From Gymnogyps californianus (taxonomy: Eukaryota > Chordata > Aves > Accipitriformes > Cathartidae): a DNA stretch of 64,000 nucleotides. The notes beneath the pieces were generated by a model. The model was not told the DNA's origin. It worked only from the letters and a program-made list of their open reading frames with translations, and did no database searches. The DNA lies in NCBI RefSeq assembly GCF_018139145.2, contig NC_059500.1, forward strand, positions 57,067,580-57,131,579. The letters are read 5' to 3'. This document shows, piece by piece, positions 50,934 to 64,000 of this stretch. A program made the translations under genes and the position numbers. Within the stretch, counting starts at the first letter, position 1; each line of letters opens with the position of its first letter.

Positions 50934-51492
50934 TGTCCTGGTTTTGGCTGTGACAGAGTTAACTCTTGCCTTAGTAGTTGATACACTGCTGTGTTTTGGA
51001 TTTAGTGTGAGAATAATGTTGATAACACTCTGATGTTTTAGTTGTTGCTAAGTAGCGTTTATCTTAAGTCAAGGATTTTTCAGTTCCCCATGCTCTGCCA
51101 GCAAGCAGGTGTGCAAGAAGCTGGGAGGGAGCATAGCTGGGGCAGCTGACCCGAACTAGCCAAAGGGGTATTCCATACCATGGAACATCATGCCCGGTAT
51201 ATAAACAGGGGGGAGTTGGCCGGGAGGCGCGGATCACGGCTCTGGCATCGGTCAGCGGGTGGTGAGCAATTGCATTGTGCATCACTTGTCTTTTCTTGGG
51301 TGTCATTTCTTTTTTTTGTTGTATTCTTTTTCATTACAATTATTATTATTCTTAGTTAGTAGTGTATTTTTATTTTTACTTTAGTTATTAACTAAACTCT
51401 TTTTTTCCTTTCCTTCTGCCCACTGCACTGGGAGGGGGGAGGGGGAAGCGCCTGCGTGGTGCTTAGTTGCTGGCTGGGGTTAAACCACGACA
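50934..51492 (+). mobile_element. Solo endogenous-retrovirus LTR, copy E
   Basis: A complete plus-strand LTR from TGTCCTGGTTTTGGCTGTG to GGGTTAAACCACGACA, with perfect 5-bp AATGT duplications. Order of parts: U3 (TTGATAACACTCTGATG, CTGGGAGGGAGCATAG, CCAAAGGGGTATTCCATACC), TATA box, the GGTGAGCAATTGCATTGTGC block, the T-rich and TATT-rich tract, then GTGGTGCTTAGTTGCTGGC. It belongs to the same subfamily as A and D. At the usual polyadenylation site it has ATTAACTAAA in place of ATTAAA, and the conserved CTTTATCTCAACCCA block is missing. This suggests a small deletion near 51,395. No internal viral genes. Confidence 0.92.
51198..51205 (+). promoter_or_regulatory. TATA box of LTR E
   Basis: A perfect TATATAAA, embedded in CCCGGTATATAAACAGG. 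It is the best-preserved TATA box among the plus-strand copies. Any transcript would run rightward into 51.5 kb and beyond. Confidence 0.6.
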
Positions 51493-51497
51493 AATGT
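51493..51497. repeat. Right target-site duplication of LTR E
   Basis: AATGT directly follows the terminal CA and equals 50,929-50,933. Confidence 0.85.
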
Positions 51498-54400
51498 TTT
51501 AATTGAAAATACATAGAAATGCCCCTTCCTTTTTTTCCTTTTTTTCTGAAAAAACCCTTCAGAGGAAAGCTATAATGAATTTGCACATTTGGTATCATAA
51601 AGCTACAAAAATCTGCTTGCGAAAAAGTTCTGTAGCAAATGTTTTACCCTGGTAGTGAATTCTTCAAACGATATTTTCCAGAGCAAAGTCCAGAGTGTGA
51701 ACACAAACATTTCTTAGCACAGAATATATTCGTGCAGGTAAATCAGCTACACTTAAATATTACAATCTTACTGTGTTAGGTTTCTATGATAAATAGAATA
51801 CACTACCTTGTATCATATAAAAAACGTATCTGTGTGTATATATAAGCATATAGTGCTTGTCTATCTATATTTATATTTGTTACATTTCACAAAGAAAGTC
51901 TGCATTTAGTCTTATGCATGGTAGTGACTATGCTTGCCACAAAAGCATTTGAAATTCCCAACAAAAGCACCTTAAAGCCATAAGGAAAATACAGAATATT
52001 AACCCTGGAGAAAAATTATTTGAGGCATATTTTGAATCTGCAAGGCTGCCAGATTACACCCACAGGCATTACCCCCATGTCAAAAGGGAACTATTCAGCA
52101 TAAGAGCAGATGGGAACAAAAAAAAAAAGGTGATGGTGAAGTCTGTGCTGTCAGATCTGCATCCTTCACATATTCCTCAGGAATTGCTCTGTTCACCTGC
52201 TATGTGTTTAGGCAGTGGTGGGTAAGGGGTTGTTGGTTGCTCCAGAGCTGTCCTGGAGGGAGGCATCTCCTGATGGATGCTGCATGTCTACAGCCAGAGG
52301 TTAAAAGTGCAGGAGAGACTGTGAGATTCAAAGGATATAGCCAGACCTACTTGCTTTCAGGAAAAATGATGTGACTGTGTTTTAGGGTTATAGACAGACC
52401 AGGCTTCCCCACCAGTGCAATTAGTGGAGATGCTTCATTAGCTTGACAAGCAGAAGGGTGTGGTGGGAATGCAAAAACCCTGATGGGAACATAGCCTTCC
52501 TGAATGCCTGGGAGGCCTGCCACTGACTTTATCACAGGCTGAATTTCATCCCGTGAGCATGTATTCTCTTGATACAGAACGTGAATAATAAGGATGGGAA
52601 TGGAGTATACATAACCACATATTGCCAAAAAAGGGACACAATCCTATTAAAGGCAATCCACTTCTGGCAGGAGAATAGTTACTATGGAATTTAAAACAGG
52701 AAGTTGTGTAATTAACTGCACATTTCAGAGCAATATTACGCTAAATACAATAAAAACACAGCAAGAAATAAGTGGCCCAGATCCTCAGGATGTAAATGAG
52801 TAGAAACCCAATTTACTCTAATGCCCCAATGGAACGGCGTATGTTTATATTAACTCAAGCGATTGCTGTGTGCCCTACCCATGCAGCATTTGCAGGACAT
52901 AAAACTTGCCCTGCTAGGCACAGCTTCACTCTCATCTGTACTCTGAAGGATATTTTATATTTTGTCTTTCTACAGGGTTTCCCCAATGTTCAAGATTTAA
53001 GGGCTGAAACAGGAGAAGAGGAGTAACTCTACTTTGAAAGCAACTGGCAAAGAAATCCTTAGAGGGAATGAGCGTGACTCTGAAACTGTAGAGCATAAAC
53101 AATTCTCCAGCATCCCTCAAACTCTGTGCATGGACATGTTTTTGCTTGCACTTCTTGTCCATACTGCCTCTGTACACAGGTTAGCAGGGTCTACCTGCTG
53201 TGCATGGACAGGATCAACATTCAATTTGTGTATGTTAAATGATATCGCTTGTGTACACAAACAGTTTCTAAATGGAAACTGAACTGTCTGGGGAGAACAT
53301 CCCCAAATCTGTGTGCACTCAATTATGAAGAGGGTTGAGATATCACAATCAGCCCCAGTGGAGCTTTTGTGCAACATATTTACCCAGGACTGCTTTGATG
53401 ACAGGTGCATTGGGAATATTTCTAGGGTTATGAATATGCATGTGTCTGTATTTGCAAATATTTAGAGCTGCCATGTATATAAATCATCTCGCATTATGTA
53501 CATTTCGTGAGGATGAAAGTGTTCTCCAACATAAAGGAAATTTCTCTCCCAACTGTAGCTCTGAGATGTCTAATGTATTTTGCATAGTATACAGAATTCT
53601 TTCACACAGATTGCTGGTGAGCTGTCATCTTTACTTTCTGTTTGCCTTAGGGAAAAATACTCAAGTAGGTGTAATTATTAAAGGTTATAATTGCTCCATA
53701 GGGTATGAAAAATGGTAGTGGTGAGGCTGGGCACTGAAAAGTTACAGAGAGGATGTGAGATAAGGAAATCTGAGAGGACTGCACAAAGAAGGACTGGCAC
53801 TCATAAAAGGGCAGGCCTCACTGCTATTTGACTACAGTCTGCACTCCTCTTTAGTTTCCATGTGAAAGAATATTACTAAGAAAGAAACTGGAGAAGGGTT
53901 AATTTGTTTGTTATTTAAACCCTCCCCTCCCCTATGCAAGCCCACACATGCCAAGTGTTTTAACAGGGACCAAGACTCTAATCCAGGCACCTCTCCCTGG
54001 GCAGCACAGGATGAGCAGGAGGCCATGCTTGTGAGGCAGCAGACCTTGGGTCCCCCCTTCTCCTCTCCTCCTCGAAGCAGTTGGCCAGGCTGCAGGCATC
54101 AGCTCTGCCTCCAGTCACACCGATGTGCATGGCACAAGCAGCAGGCTTGTGCTAATCCAACTTGCACAGGCTGAACTGTTGAGGGACGACCTAACGCTAT
54201 CAGCTTGGTAGATGGGCGCAAGGGGCCAGTAACTTCCAGCTGCCTTGGGGAGCAGCAACCAGCAGGCAGAAATGGGAGCCAGGGTCAGGTCGTAGAAAGA
54301 GGATATGTGACCACAGATGGGATGAACAGCGTGAGGAATTTATAGCCCTTTACTAGAGTATTGAAAGACTATTTGCTAAAATAATGTATCAGAAAGCCGA

Positions 54401-57179
54401 GATGTAGCAAGGCTACAGTTCAGGCTGCCTAAAAAGCCTTCAAGAAGCAGGAAGAGGGTACTCTGGCTTGTGTGCACAGGCGACACACAGCATGGAGACC
54501 CAGTCGTCAGCAGTCATGGCAGACAGAGCATGAACTCCAGCAAGAATGGGGTCTGGCCTATGCTAAAGTATCTTATTCCCTAGGAGTGAAATGACTGGAA
54601 CAAATGTAAAAGCAATGATGATTTTCACAAAGCTCCAAGCAAATTCTTTGGAGGTAGGGAGTGGGAGGGAGAGGGGTTAAAAAATAAACCGATACTAGTT
54701 ATCTTTTTCTTAAAACTGGTTATGACTGAAATTGGAAACCCAGACACACCATCACAAGGATATTACTGTGATGTTTCCATTTGCAACAGAAGGTAGAAGC
54801 CTTATAGAGGTAGGATTGCGTGCATGCAATTTCCAGCCTATTCTGTGTGCTCAAGAGATACTTACAATTTGGCTGCACATCAGAAAAGCAGTCAAGCTGT
54901 ACAAGAAAACCTTTTAAGTTTCATTCAGCACTGTATACTGTTGCATTCAGTGCCCTGGGTAGAGGTTTTATTAGAGCTACATACTTAGTGAAGCAAGGTT
55001 TGCCTCACCTCTTGTCTTTCACTGTGATTGTAGTGGAAAAGGCAATGAGCAGCCAGCAGAAGCTCTGCCCTCCTGTGCTCCCGGGGACACGCTCTTCTCC
55101 TGGCTCCCCAAATTGCAGCTGGTAAGGACCAAGCCTGAGCAGGAAATTGTGAATTCAGCACTGAAAGCCCTTTCACTGCAAGCATTTCTTGGGCTTCTCT
55201 TTGACTCCTGATGGAGTTCACATGTTCAAAAGGATATTATCTGTAAATTAGAAAATGGGTAAGGCTCACTCAGTTACTCTTAGTCACTCCAACTTCTACA
55301 GCCACACCAAGCAACTGCAGAAACCATGCTGGCCGACACAAAACCTCGTGAGTGAAGGGAAAATGAAAAGTTACCTGGCTCTGTATTAAAAAAGATGAGT
55401 TACACTGGCAGCCTGCTTTGGCTCTGTTCTTAGTGAGGCCCATCTGTTCTGAGGAAGCTGAGAACATTTCAAGTAAAAGCATTTGTAATCTCAAAAACTC
55501 CTTTACACTTTTAGGGCAAAATGTCAGATCTTACTTCAACAGATCTCTGTCCCCAGAGTCAGAACTTGAGTCTACCTAAAGGACATTAGTCATCTCATAC
55601 CAAATGCCCATAACTCAGCAATTTCCACCCAAAACAATTGATTAGATGCAATTGGATCCAGGTGGAATGGGCAAATCACCTGTGATTTCCCTTTTCCATT
55701 ACTTTTTGCTTATTGAATCTCTTTTAGAAAATAAAATATTGTTTGGTACCTAAACAAACCTCCAGCTATGGCTGATAGTTAGATTCCGGAAAAAATGATA
55801 AAAATGTGATATGGTCCCTCTTTCAGTTGGCAGTGCCTGGAAACTATGCAAAGAGATATGGGTTTGTATTCTGATGTTATGTTAATATAATTTACACCAT
55901 TATATTTCTAACAGCAATGGGATCTTGGGTGCCATCTAGGCAATTAGATACTATCTAATCAGAGCATGGTACTCTCAACACTCATGGCAGCATGCCAAGA
56001 AGGAGTCTTGTCTGGTCTGCAAGAGTAAGTTCAGTAGATGGTTGCTCCAAGGTTTTCCATCAGGACATGAAGAGAAGGAGTCTTCATTTTCTTCCTTAAG
56101 CAAAGAAGGAAGAAATCAATAGGGAAAAGTTGTAAAAAAGGAAAAGGAAAAACCTTATAAAAAGTGAAAGATGAGAAAATTGGAAATTACTAAACCTGTC
56201 TACTGGCCATTCCCAGCAAGGTCTCAGAATGGCATCTGCTGGTCTTGCTGGAGCTGGCTCCAGGCTGACACTGCTGAGGGCTACAGTGGTGAAGCTCTGC
56301 AGCAGCTGAGCCTTTAACATGGGAAACAGCTTTTACCACTAGCAGGAATTGAAACAGAGGAGCTAAAGCAAGCTGAAGGGCTTTTGGTAAAAACACAAGG
56401 TGTAGGCACATGAATGAGTCATTGCAGGGTGAATTAGAAGGTGAACTTATAGCGTATCTGCTGATCCACTGTAATTGCTTGTGTACCAGCTCCTACTCCT
56501 CAAACACGAGGGAAGCATGCTTCTCTTCAACTGAAAGATAAGCAACCTGCAATTATCTGTCTTTCACCGTGGGATAAAAGCCCACACACTGGCAGTTAAT
56601 GGGGGTCGTTCTAATGCTCTGTTCATGCAGTCTCTTTTTACCCCTACAACCTGTTCACGTGCCTGTACCCACAATCTAGCCATATCCCTGTGCTGAGCCT
56701 TCAAGATATTCTAGCCTTGTATACTGCAAAGTTACAGTTCCCAGCCTGTTCAGCCCCCTCAGGTTGTTCTGAATTAACTAATCCATTAACTGTGCATTAA
56801 TGGAGCAGGGAAATCCTGAGGGTGCTCATTAAAGTAGCCACTTTATAGACAGTGTCCCACTAGGCACCGCAAGGCACTGACCATTTCCCAGGCAAATTTA
56901 TTTCAGCTCCCCACAGGATAGAAGCTAGAGCCCCTTGAACAAAGAAACCTTTCTCAACACGCCAAGAGCTTCCGTGGCCTGGGAGAGAGGATGAGGTGGG
57001 AGCTGTGCTTTTGGTAGGCCCTCTCAGGCTTCATCCCCTAGCTTTCTGCTAAGCGATGCTGGCTGGCAGGGAAGCAGGATGAGAGCAAAGAGCTTTTGCT
57101 GTTCCTGCCGCAAGCCAATCTACAGCTTCTGTGAGTATGTCCCCAGCCCTTGCTCCCCAGATGCTCTCCTACCTGTCTT
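51498..57179. other. Unique DNA, no gene seen
   Basis: No gene is supported. A TA-rich low-complexity stretch lies near 51,830-51,890. The plus frame 52,796-53,026 ends after an acceptor-like TTTTGTCTTTCTACAG (to 52,976) with a short open tail; this is not enough for an exon call. The frames around 53,900-54,170 are GC-rich chance frames. Confidence 0.45.
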
Positions 57180-57190
57180 CCCCCCCCCCC
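57180..57190. repeat. C11 homopolymer
   Basis: An uninterrupted run of 11 C, followed by GG. It is likely to be length-variable and error-prone in sequencing. Confidence 0.9.
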
Positions 57191-60100
57191 GGCTGCAAAA
57201 CAGAGGGGAAATAAACTATAAGAGCAACTATTTCCCTGTGAGTGAATGCTGTGTATTGAAACACAGGCCCTTCCTCCTTTGCTGAGCAATGGCTAAATTC
57301 ACAGCTTCTCTGCAGGTAAAAATGCATCCCAAAAGAGGTTTTTACTTTTTCACTTGGAGCAAAGTATGTCTTAGGTTAAACCAAAATGACATAATCCAAA
57401 CACGAAAAGACTGATTTCCAATAAGTCTCAAGTCTCAGGAACTTGTTTGTAGCATGCTATCAAATGCAGGACACACGGTGGGCTCATTATGTCAGCACAG
57501 GACACCTGAAATGGACTGATGTGAAATCCAAAAATTGGTTGTGAGGGACTTTTACCCAGAAGTATCTCATGTGTTTAGATTCCCTCTTCAACATGTGTCA
57601 CATGCACTACAAAAGCTCAGCAGGTCCTAAAAACAATATTCAGTCATGAGACAGAAAATTTATTCTTCTTTAAAACAAGAATATGAATTAGAGTGACCAA
57701 GCAGCTTGCTAAAAGACAAAACATCGTTCTTGCGCAAACACCTTGTTCCTCTATGCCCTATGAGCCAAATAATGAGATCTACCCGGACTCTGCACAAGTC
57801 CCTCCTGAAAACCCATTTCAGGATTAATTCAATCACTTGCACAATTAATACTGTGGAATCCCGAAGAAAATGAATATAAACTTTCCAAAATACAGCCACG
57901 CTGCTTTTCAGAGAGTGACAGCATCTGTATTCCTACAAAAGACTTGCTTTTCTCAGTGACTGTGTAAGAAGTCAGAGTTTGGCAGTTTTGCAGTGTACGA
58001 GGGCTGAATTGCTCACTGTTGTCCTGAACTTAAACGCTGTAGTAAGTGCATAAATCTGTCTGAAGCATCACACTAGTCTTGAGTGTCTTCACACCCTGAC
58101 CTCTTTGTCACCCAGCTACCTCAACTGAGATAGATAACAGAGTATCTAAATTGACTCCTAGTCAGCTTAGAAGCTTCCCTTTTCCTCTGAGCAAAAGTGT
58201 GTTTTTATTTGACAGTGTTGCATTGCTGACAATGCACTTTCTGGGAAGTGTTTTCTATTTTGAATGAAGATGTCAGGCTCATTTCCAACAGGTTTTTTTT
58301 TCTGCTCTCTCTCTCCTTCTGACTATTCTAATTTTGTAAATCTGTCTGGTTTAGTCATACCTCTTGGTGGGAAGACCTCTGAGGAGCTGAGACTCTGGCT
58401 TGGAAGTTCCTACCCCCCCAGCTTGTTATCCAACCAAAACTCTGTGAAGATTGTGCTGTACCCTGCTGTTCACTGCAGGAGAACAGAGCTCGTTGCTTAA
58501 TCACTGCTTCCAGCAAAAACGTCTTTCAGCACTGTCTAATTACAATAGCGTTTCTGTGACAGAGCTCCTACGATTATATAATATGCAATATGAACAAAAG
58601 GATAATAAAAAACAAGCACTAAATTCCCACCTGAAATGCAAAGTGACTTCAGCATCACGCTGAGATTTATGTCTACCACAAAAAGCTGGAAAATGGAGAC
58701 TGTAGCCTCTGGCTGTCCTGCTGTGATGTTGTTGTGTCAGGACTGCCTGACAGAATAAAACACAGAACTGAAAATTCACGTTTCATATGAAACTGTGCCA
58801 TTACCTATAATTCTGCATTTCAACATATTGTCTTGCCTGAGTGTGAAGGAATAGGTATATAGTGCAGGAAAGGGTTATATACATGTGTACCCTCACAGGC
58901 CTATGGAAAGATAAGGTTATCCAGATGTACAGGCATGAATAAAATGATTTGCCTAGAAGCAAAGTCATTTAAAAGTGATGGACGTAGTAGGATTCAAAAT
59001 AGGCACACACATGGATTAGAGTGCTAGATTTTTTCCATATGAACAGTAAGGAAATATTGTTTATTCTTTATCTTTTGAAAGAGATGGACTTTCACTGGAG
59101 TCTGAAGCTGAGACCTGGGAACTTGTGATCATTAAGTGTCTCATGGTGATCTATCATATGCAGAGTGTGGCTGAGACAAAACCCTGCTAGCAGCTTAATT
59201 CACTTCGGACTAACTAAAAATCCCACTGCAACTTCAAATGAAGGTCTTGGGTATCCTCCTCTCACATCAGTATGAATGCTTATCATATTAGGCAAGAGTC
59301 AAGGGAAACTTTTTTTTATTTTATTCTAGGTTTGACTTGCTACATGAGGTGAAGGGTCCTGATTTTAGTTTTGGTTTTTTGTAAAATCAGACCTCAAAGC
59401 AGGGAAACTTCAGATCTGGATTTCACTATGGACAGTGAATAAAAGTTCAGAGTGGCTCAGATACAAGGTTTTAGCTTTGTAACCTAGTGCACAAACCAGT
59501 GTGGCAGTTTTGAAAAAATCAGTGCCTTAACAATCTTGGAATTGGAAATAATTTGGATCTTGATCCTCTTTAATCCAAATCATCAAAGTTTCAGTCAACA
59601 AATAGGAGATGTTAAAAGAACAGCAAGGACTTTAGACATGGTAAACCTGTAAATGATATGATTAAAGACAGTAAGATCGGAGTGCAACACAGGGAAGAAA
59701 AAGTAACCTGAAATTCAGGAAATGTTTCTTCAGATTCAGACACAGTGACACAAATCTTAAAATATGCTTGCTCCTTATGTCCAATAAATGAAGAAATAAT
59801 GGTAACCCATTTCATACCACAGCTACTTCTGGTCATGACTAGCAAGTGCCAAGATACATAGCAATGAAAAAAAAGTGGTAAAAATTTTCAGAGATCTGTT
59901 TCAGCTCTTCAGGAAACTTCAGTCTCATTTTGAGATAGAGACGAAAAAGTGGAAAACAATCTTATTTGAACTTGATCCCAGCATACTGGCCTCATTTAAA
60001 GAGCACTTTACTATGAAATGGCTGCCCGCCAAGATTTATTGTTTGGGCTCAAACAGAAAATCTAAAATATTGAAATAATAACTAGGCCCTGAGATGGTTG

Positions 60101-63100
60101 GTCCTCTAATAGTCTAAAAAAGCCAGGGATCGCAGAGCGATAGTCTGTTTGGTCAAAACTGAAAGCTGCGATATTTCCACAGCTCTTTCTAGATGCTCAT
60201 CTCCTTCATGGTAAGCTCGCGTGCTGTTGACATCAGTCTGTTTCCATACAAGTTGTAACCAACACCTTTGAGGGACAGCCTGTATCTGAAGAAGAAATGG
60301 AGATCAATTTGCCATGCATCAATATGAAGTTCAAAATAATCAGTAATCTGAAGCTGCCAGCCAAGTATTTAAGTTATTGAGGTCATCTGAGCAACTGTTT
60401 CCTCTTTTTAAGAGAATGTAATGTTAAAACAGAGAAGTAATCTGAAACTGAGAGTCTTTGTTGATGACGTAGAAAGTTAGATTTTGGAAGGTCAAATTAT
60501 TTTTCTTTTTGAAAGAAGGCCAACAGGTTTTTGATCACCTAAAGCGTTTAATGTCAGGGGCACTGCACTTTCCAAGCCCTTACAGGGTAATATCGATCTT
60601 GTCTGATAGGATTGAATTACTTAAAATGTATGTTTTGCAACTGAAGTCTACGGTAAAACAATACTGTGATACTATGTTGATCCATATATCCAGCATATAA
60701 AGTGACTTTACCTAATCTGAGATTTTTAACGTAAAATTCAGGAAGTTTGAGTACACATACCCAGATTTAACTAGATTCAATGTAAATTGTGCCATATGTT
60801 ACACATTGGAGTCAAATTCATGGGAGTATGGTGAGAGTGGAAAAGCCATTTTGTTGAACTGTTCTTTGAATATTTGTGTTGAAAGAAGCTCACACTATCA
60901 ATGATCCAGCAGCTACGGCACTCAGCAGAAATAAGTCCATTTTTCCATGAGTAAATAGCTCTTTATACAGAGCAGAACAATTGCAACAGAAAAGGTGATA
61001 GGTTCACCTTCTCCTGTCCCCAGCGGCCCAAGGCATGGCCTCCTGGCTGACAGGAGACCTGGACCATGGTCCTGAGTGGGTTCTTTGACTCAGAGATCTC
61101 TTACACTCCAGCTGGAGAGCAGAAGCTGAAGCTTGAAGCTGGTGTGTCAAAAAAAAAGGGTCAAATCTAATCAAAGAGGCCTCTCATCTGTCTTAGAATT
61201 TTCTCAGTTATACAGTGTCTAATTCATGCTTATGCCAGTTATACTAATTTATTACTCCCATCCTTTTTCTAACCAATTTGTATGATAAACTAATCCAACA
61301 CAGATTTTATATACAGGAAATCCCTTTAATTTACATAGGATTAGTCAGAATGTAAGCCAACATAACATGTGGCCCAGTGTATTTTTTAGCACTTCTTACA
61401 AGGCTTCTTGAATTTTCATGAAATTCTAGTAGGCCATGCATTTGCTTATGTAGATGGCATGGAGGATATCAAAGGAATGTATTAGTCACACTGACTCTGG
61501 CCTAAACAGGAATGAAAACACAGGATAAAAAGAGAAAAGCAACCAGTGGGATACAGAAGTGATGGCTATCTTGGCCAAGGTCTTAATGTTTCCAAGTTCA
61601 CTTTCCTTTTATCTTTTAAGTTCTGAAACCTCATGTCTTCAAGTATTTACAAGCATTACTTCTAATCTTGTACACTTAAAGGTTTGCAAGACATTGAATA
61701 TCAATTAAGTTTATGTACAGGTGTAACACCTTTGCTCATTGCTTCCACTTGAATCCTTCAATTCACACAAACCACAAAATGCATGTACCTAGTTTATTTG
61801 CATATTATTTCAATCACAGTAATGTCAGGATCTGGACCCAGTTTTCACAGAAACTGCTTATATGCTTTTGTCAAGCTATCACTTCTCCAAACAACTGATA
61901 GTACAAATAAGCAACACAGCATATTTTTCACATTCTTGATATCTTATTTTTCTTTTGCAGTGAACTGTTCATACAAAGTTTGCATAGATAAACCAATTTG
62001 CCAAAAGTAGTGTGAACAACTTCCAAAAAATGGCTGAATTTGATATGGCTTACAAATAGTTGGTTGACAGAAAGGAAGGTGAAATACACTTTCGTGGAAT
62101 CATTTTTGCATTCAGCCACTCTTCATACAGACTTGCATGGCTACGGTCAGAGATTCAGCATGAAATGTTAATTTCTAACTACCATAAATTACTTTGAAGA
62201 TGTTTTTCTAAAAGATTGTATGCTATCCCGCTTACTGTATTTCCTATTTCTCACTAGGCTGACTTAATTTTACTTGCAGTGAGCTTCAAGCTGTGATTTA
62301 TGTTACCGTCAGACTTAGGAAACCAATTGCCTCAAACTGAGTTATCTAAAAACAAAGTGTTGTAAATTCCAAGTGAACATTTGCAATTGTTTTCTTTTTA
62401 TTAGCTGCACAAACCTGTTATTCCCCTGGCACGCAAATCATTTGTAATGGGCTGCTAGATGTATTTGTTAATGCATTCACTCTCAGCTTAAGCAATGTTC
62501 TTCAGCAAATCCAATAGATGAAGCATTAAAAATAAACAGAAAAAGCCTTCAATAGCATTGACTTGGGCCTCGTATAAAAACAATTTGGATACTTCAGGCT
62601 GGAAACAAGCGTTTTGTTACAGAAGCTGATCATTCCCTGCTGTAACTCATGCTAGCAATTTCTTTCAGATGTGTCCTCACTTGAACATTCTCCTCAATCA
62701 TATTGCAGCTCTGTGGAGCCCATATTTCCTTCCTGAAAGGCGTCTCTCTTTGACACACTGTCACGCATTAGGTATCAGGAAAGCAGTCAAAATCATGTAG
62801 TTTACACATGCTCATAATGATATGCCCCAAGTGTGTCAGCTAGTACCATCTGCGGTGCCTGGAGCAGTGTCTGGGAGACTGTGACAACTCAATTGCAGGC
62901 TGGAGGTTTTGAAAAACGGTGGATAATTACTATTCCCGCTTAAGCAAGAGGACTCCTATGTGCAGTGTTAGAGAGGCCACATCTGTTACAACTATTGCTA
63001 AGTCTCTGCCGATCATCAATATTACAATAAAAATAGTCATCAATCTGGATAAAAATCACCATTTCTTTTCAGTTCCAGCCCACTGATCTGATCAAGTTGT

Positions 63101-64000
63101 AACTAACAAATTGATGCTCTGTCACCCTTTCCTTTTGTGTGCTTTTCTTCACACTCTGATTGTTTTTGGAAGCCATGCAGGATCCTGCCCCAAACAAATG
63201 CCTGGCAGTAAAATAAGAAGGCAAGAAAGAGAGCTGCAGTTACTCATGCAGAGAGGAGTTTGGTATTTGAGAAGAATATTGAATTCTGAAATCCTAGTTT
63301 AAGAACTTTCTGTAAAGCCACTGCTTTCAACTAAGCCTGGTTTTTACTTATCTTGGATAAGATCTTGGCTCTTAATTATCAGGCTGATAATGGCTAGTCT
63401 GCATTTTTAGAACAAGTATAGGTTGTTACCTAACTTAAAACTGAGAAAAGTATTGGAGGAGCTTTTGCTCAGATGAGTTGCCTGTGTTTTGACTGTACAA
63501 ATTCAAGGATGATTTTAATCAGCTTCATTTTATCTTAACCTAAGACCTTGCTGGCCATTCACACCTCTGTCTAGGGTCTTTCTTAGTGCTAAGCGTGAGG
63601 TTTGGCAAACCATGCCATTCTTCACACTCTTTGTCCAGCACTGATATGTGGAGACTTGATACTGTGAGTGCTAGAACACAAACCCCAAATATTCTTACTG
63701 TGAAAATTTAAATATTGGATGTGATAGGGATTTCTTCCCAGCTGGCTCAGCTGGTCCTGCATTTTATGTTAAAGCTACCAGAAATAACATGACAAAGCTA
63801 AGTTTCCAGTCAGCAGAAATTAAATCTGAGCTCTTGTGACCATGAAAGAAGGTGCATCTTGAAATGGCCAGTGATGGAAAACATACAAGGGAACTTCTTA
63901 CATGATATGATTCTGCATTGCCTCCAAACTGGTAATTCCTGAAGGAAAGTCGTCAGTGCCATATCAGATATCTTAAAACAATGGTTGCTGCAGTGTTCCA
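57191..64000. other. Unique DNA, no gene seen
   Basis: AT-leaning sequence without a recognisable gene. The frames are short (61-83 codons). The plus-strand segment at 61,940-62,010 has a good acceptor-like tract followed by 15 open codons with three Cys. The stretch 62,395-62,660 looks like conserved non-coding DNA. Neither is proven. Confidence 0.45.

Noticed and set aside
52796..53026. 76-codon plus frame with an internal acceptor-like CTTTCTACAG
   Set aside because: The tail after the acceptor is only 16 codons, with no recognisable protein.
1..64000. CRISPR array, bacterial operon, phage or plasmid module
   Set aside because: No regularly spaced repeats, no packed genes with ribosome-binding sites; the repeats present are vertebrate-type LTR and LINE elements.

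Overview
The window reads as vertebrate nuclear DNA, most likely from a bird. The strongest evidence is a family of long terminal repeats (LTRs), roughly 560-605 bp long, that I recognise as a common avian endogenous-retrovirus type. One end reads TGTCCTGG and the other ends in AACCACGACA, with a TATATAAA promoter box and TATT-rich DNA inside. There is also a decayed CR1-type LINE fragment and a possible hAT DNA-transposon relic. I see no operons, no bacterial-style gene packing and no CRISPR array.

I found no convincing protein-coding gene, tRNA or rRNA. The many short open frames lack recognisable domains, overlap each other on both strands and cluster in GC-richer patches, as chance frames do. 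The window is therefore best read as intergenic or intronic sequence. Any exon present would be short and would need transcript data to be seen.

Layout: 1-243 is unique DNA. 244-848 is solo LTR A (minus strand). About 3060-3375 is a CR1 reverse-transcriptase-domain fossil (minus), with a 45-bp-spaced direct repeat at its edge. 3435-12445 is unremarkable. 12451-13043 is solo LTR B (plus) with perfect GCTCC target duplications and a different central block. 13393-13505 is a possible hAT relic. 13506-29494 is mostly unique, with several small hairpins, a palindrome and a (TGC)n microsatellite. About 29495-30273 is a rearranged LTR pair: a truncated plus-strand piece (C) facing a 5'-shortened minus-strand copy (D), forming a large inverted repeat. 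30274-50928 is unique DNA with a G-quadruplex motif. 50934-51492 is solo LTR E (plus) with perfect AATGT duplications. 51498-64000 is unique DNA.

No genes can be said to work together here. The functional potential lies in the LTR promoters, in a few AT-rich stretches that look like conserved non-coding elements, and in some weak exon-like signals. All of these are inference. I see no sign of a new biological system; the most unusual structure is the inverted LTR junction near 29.5-30.3 kb.
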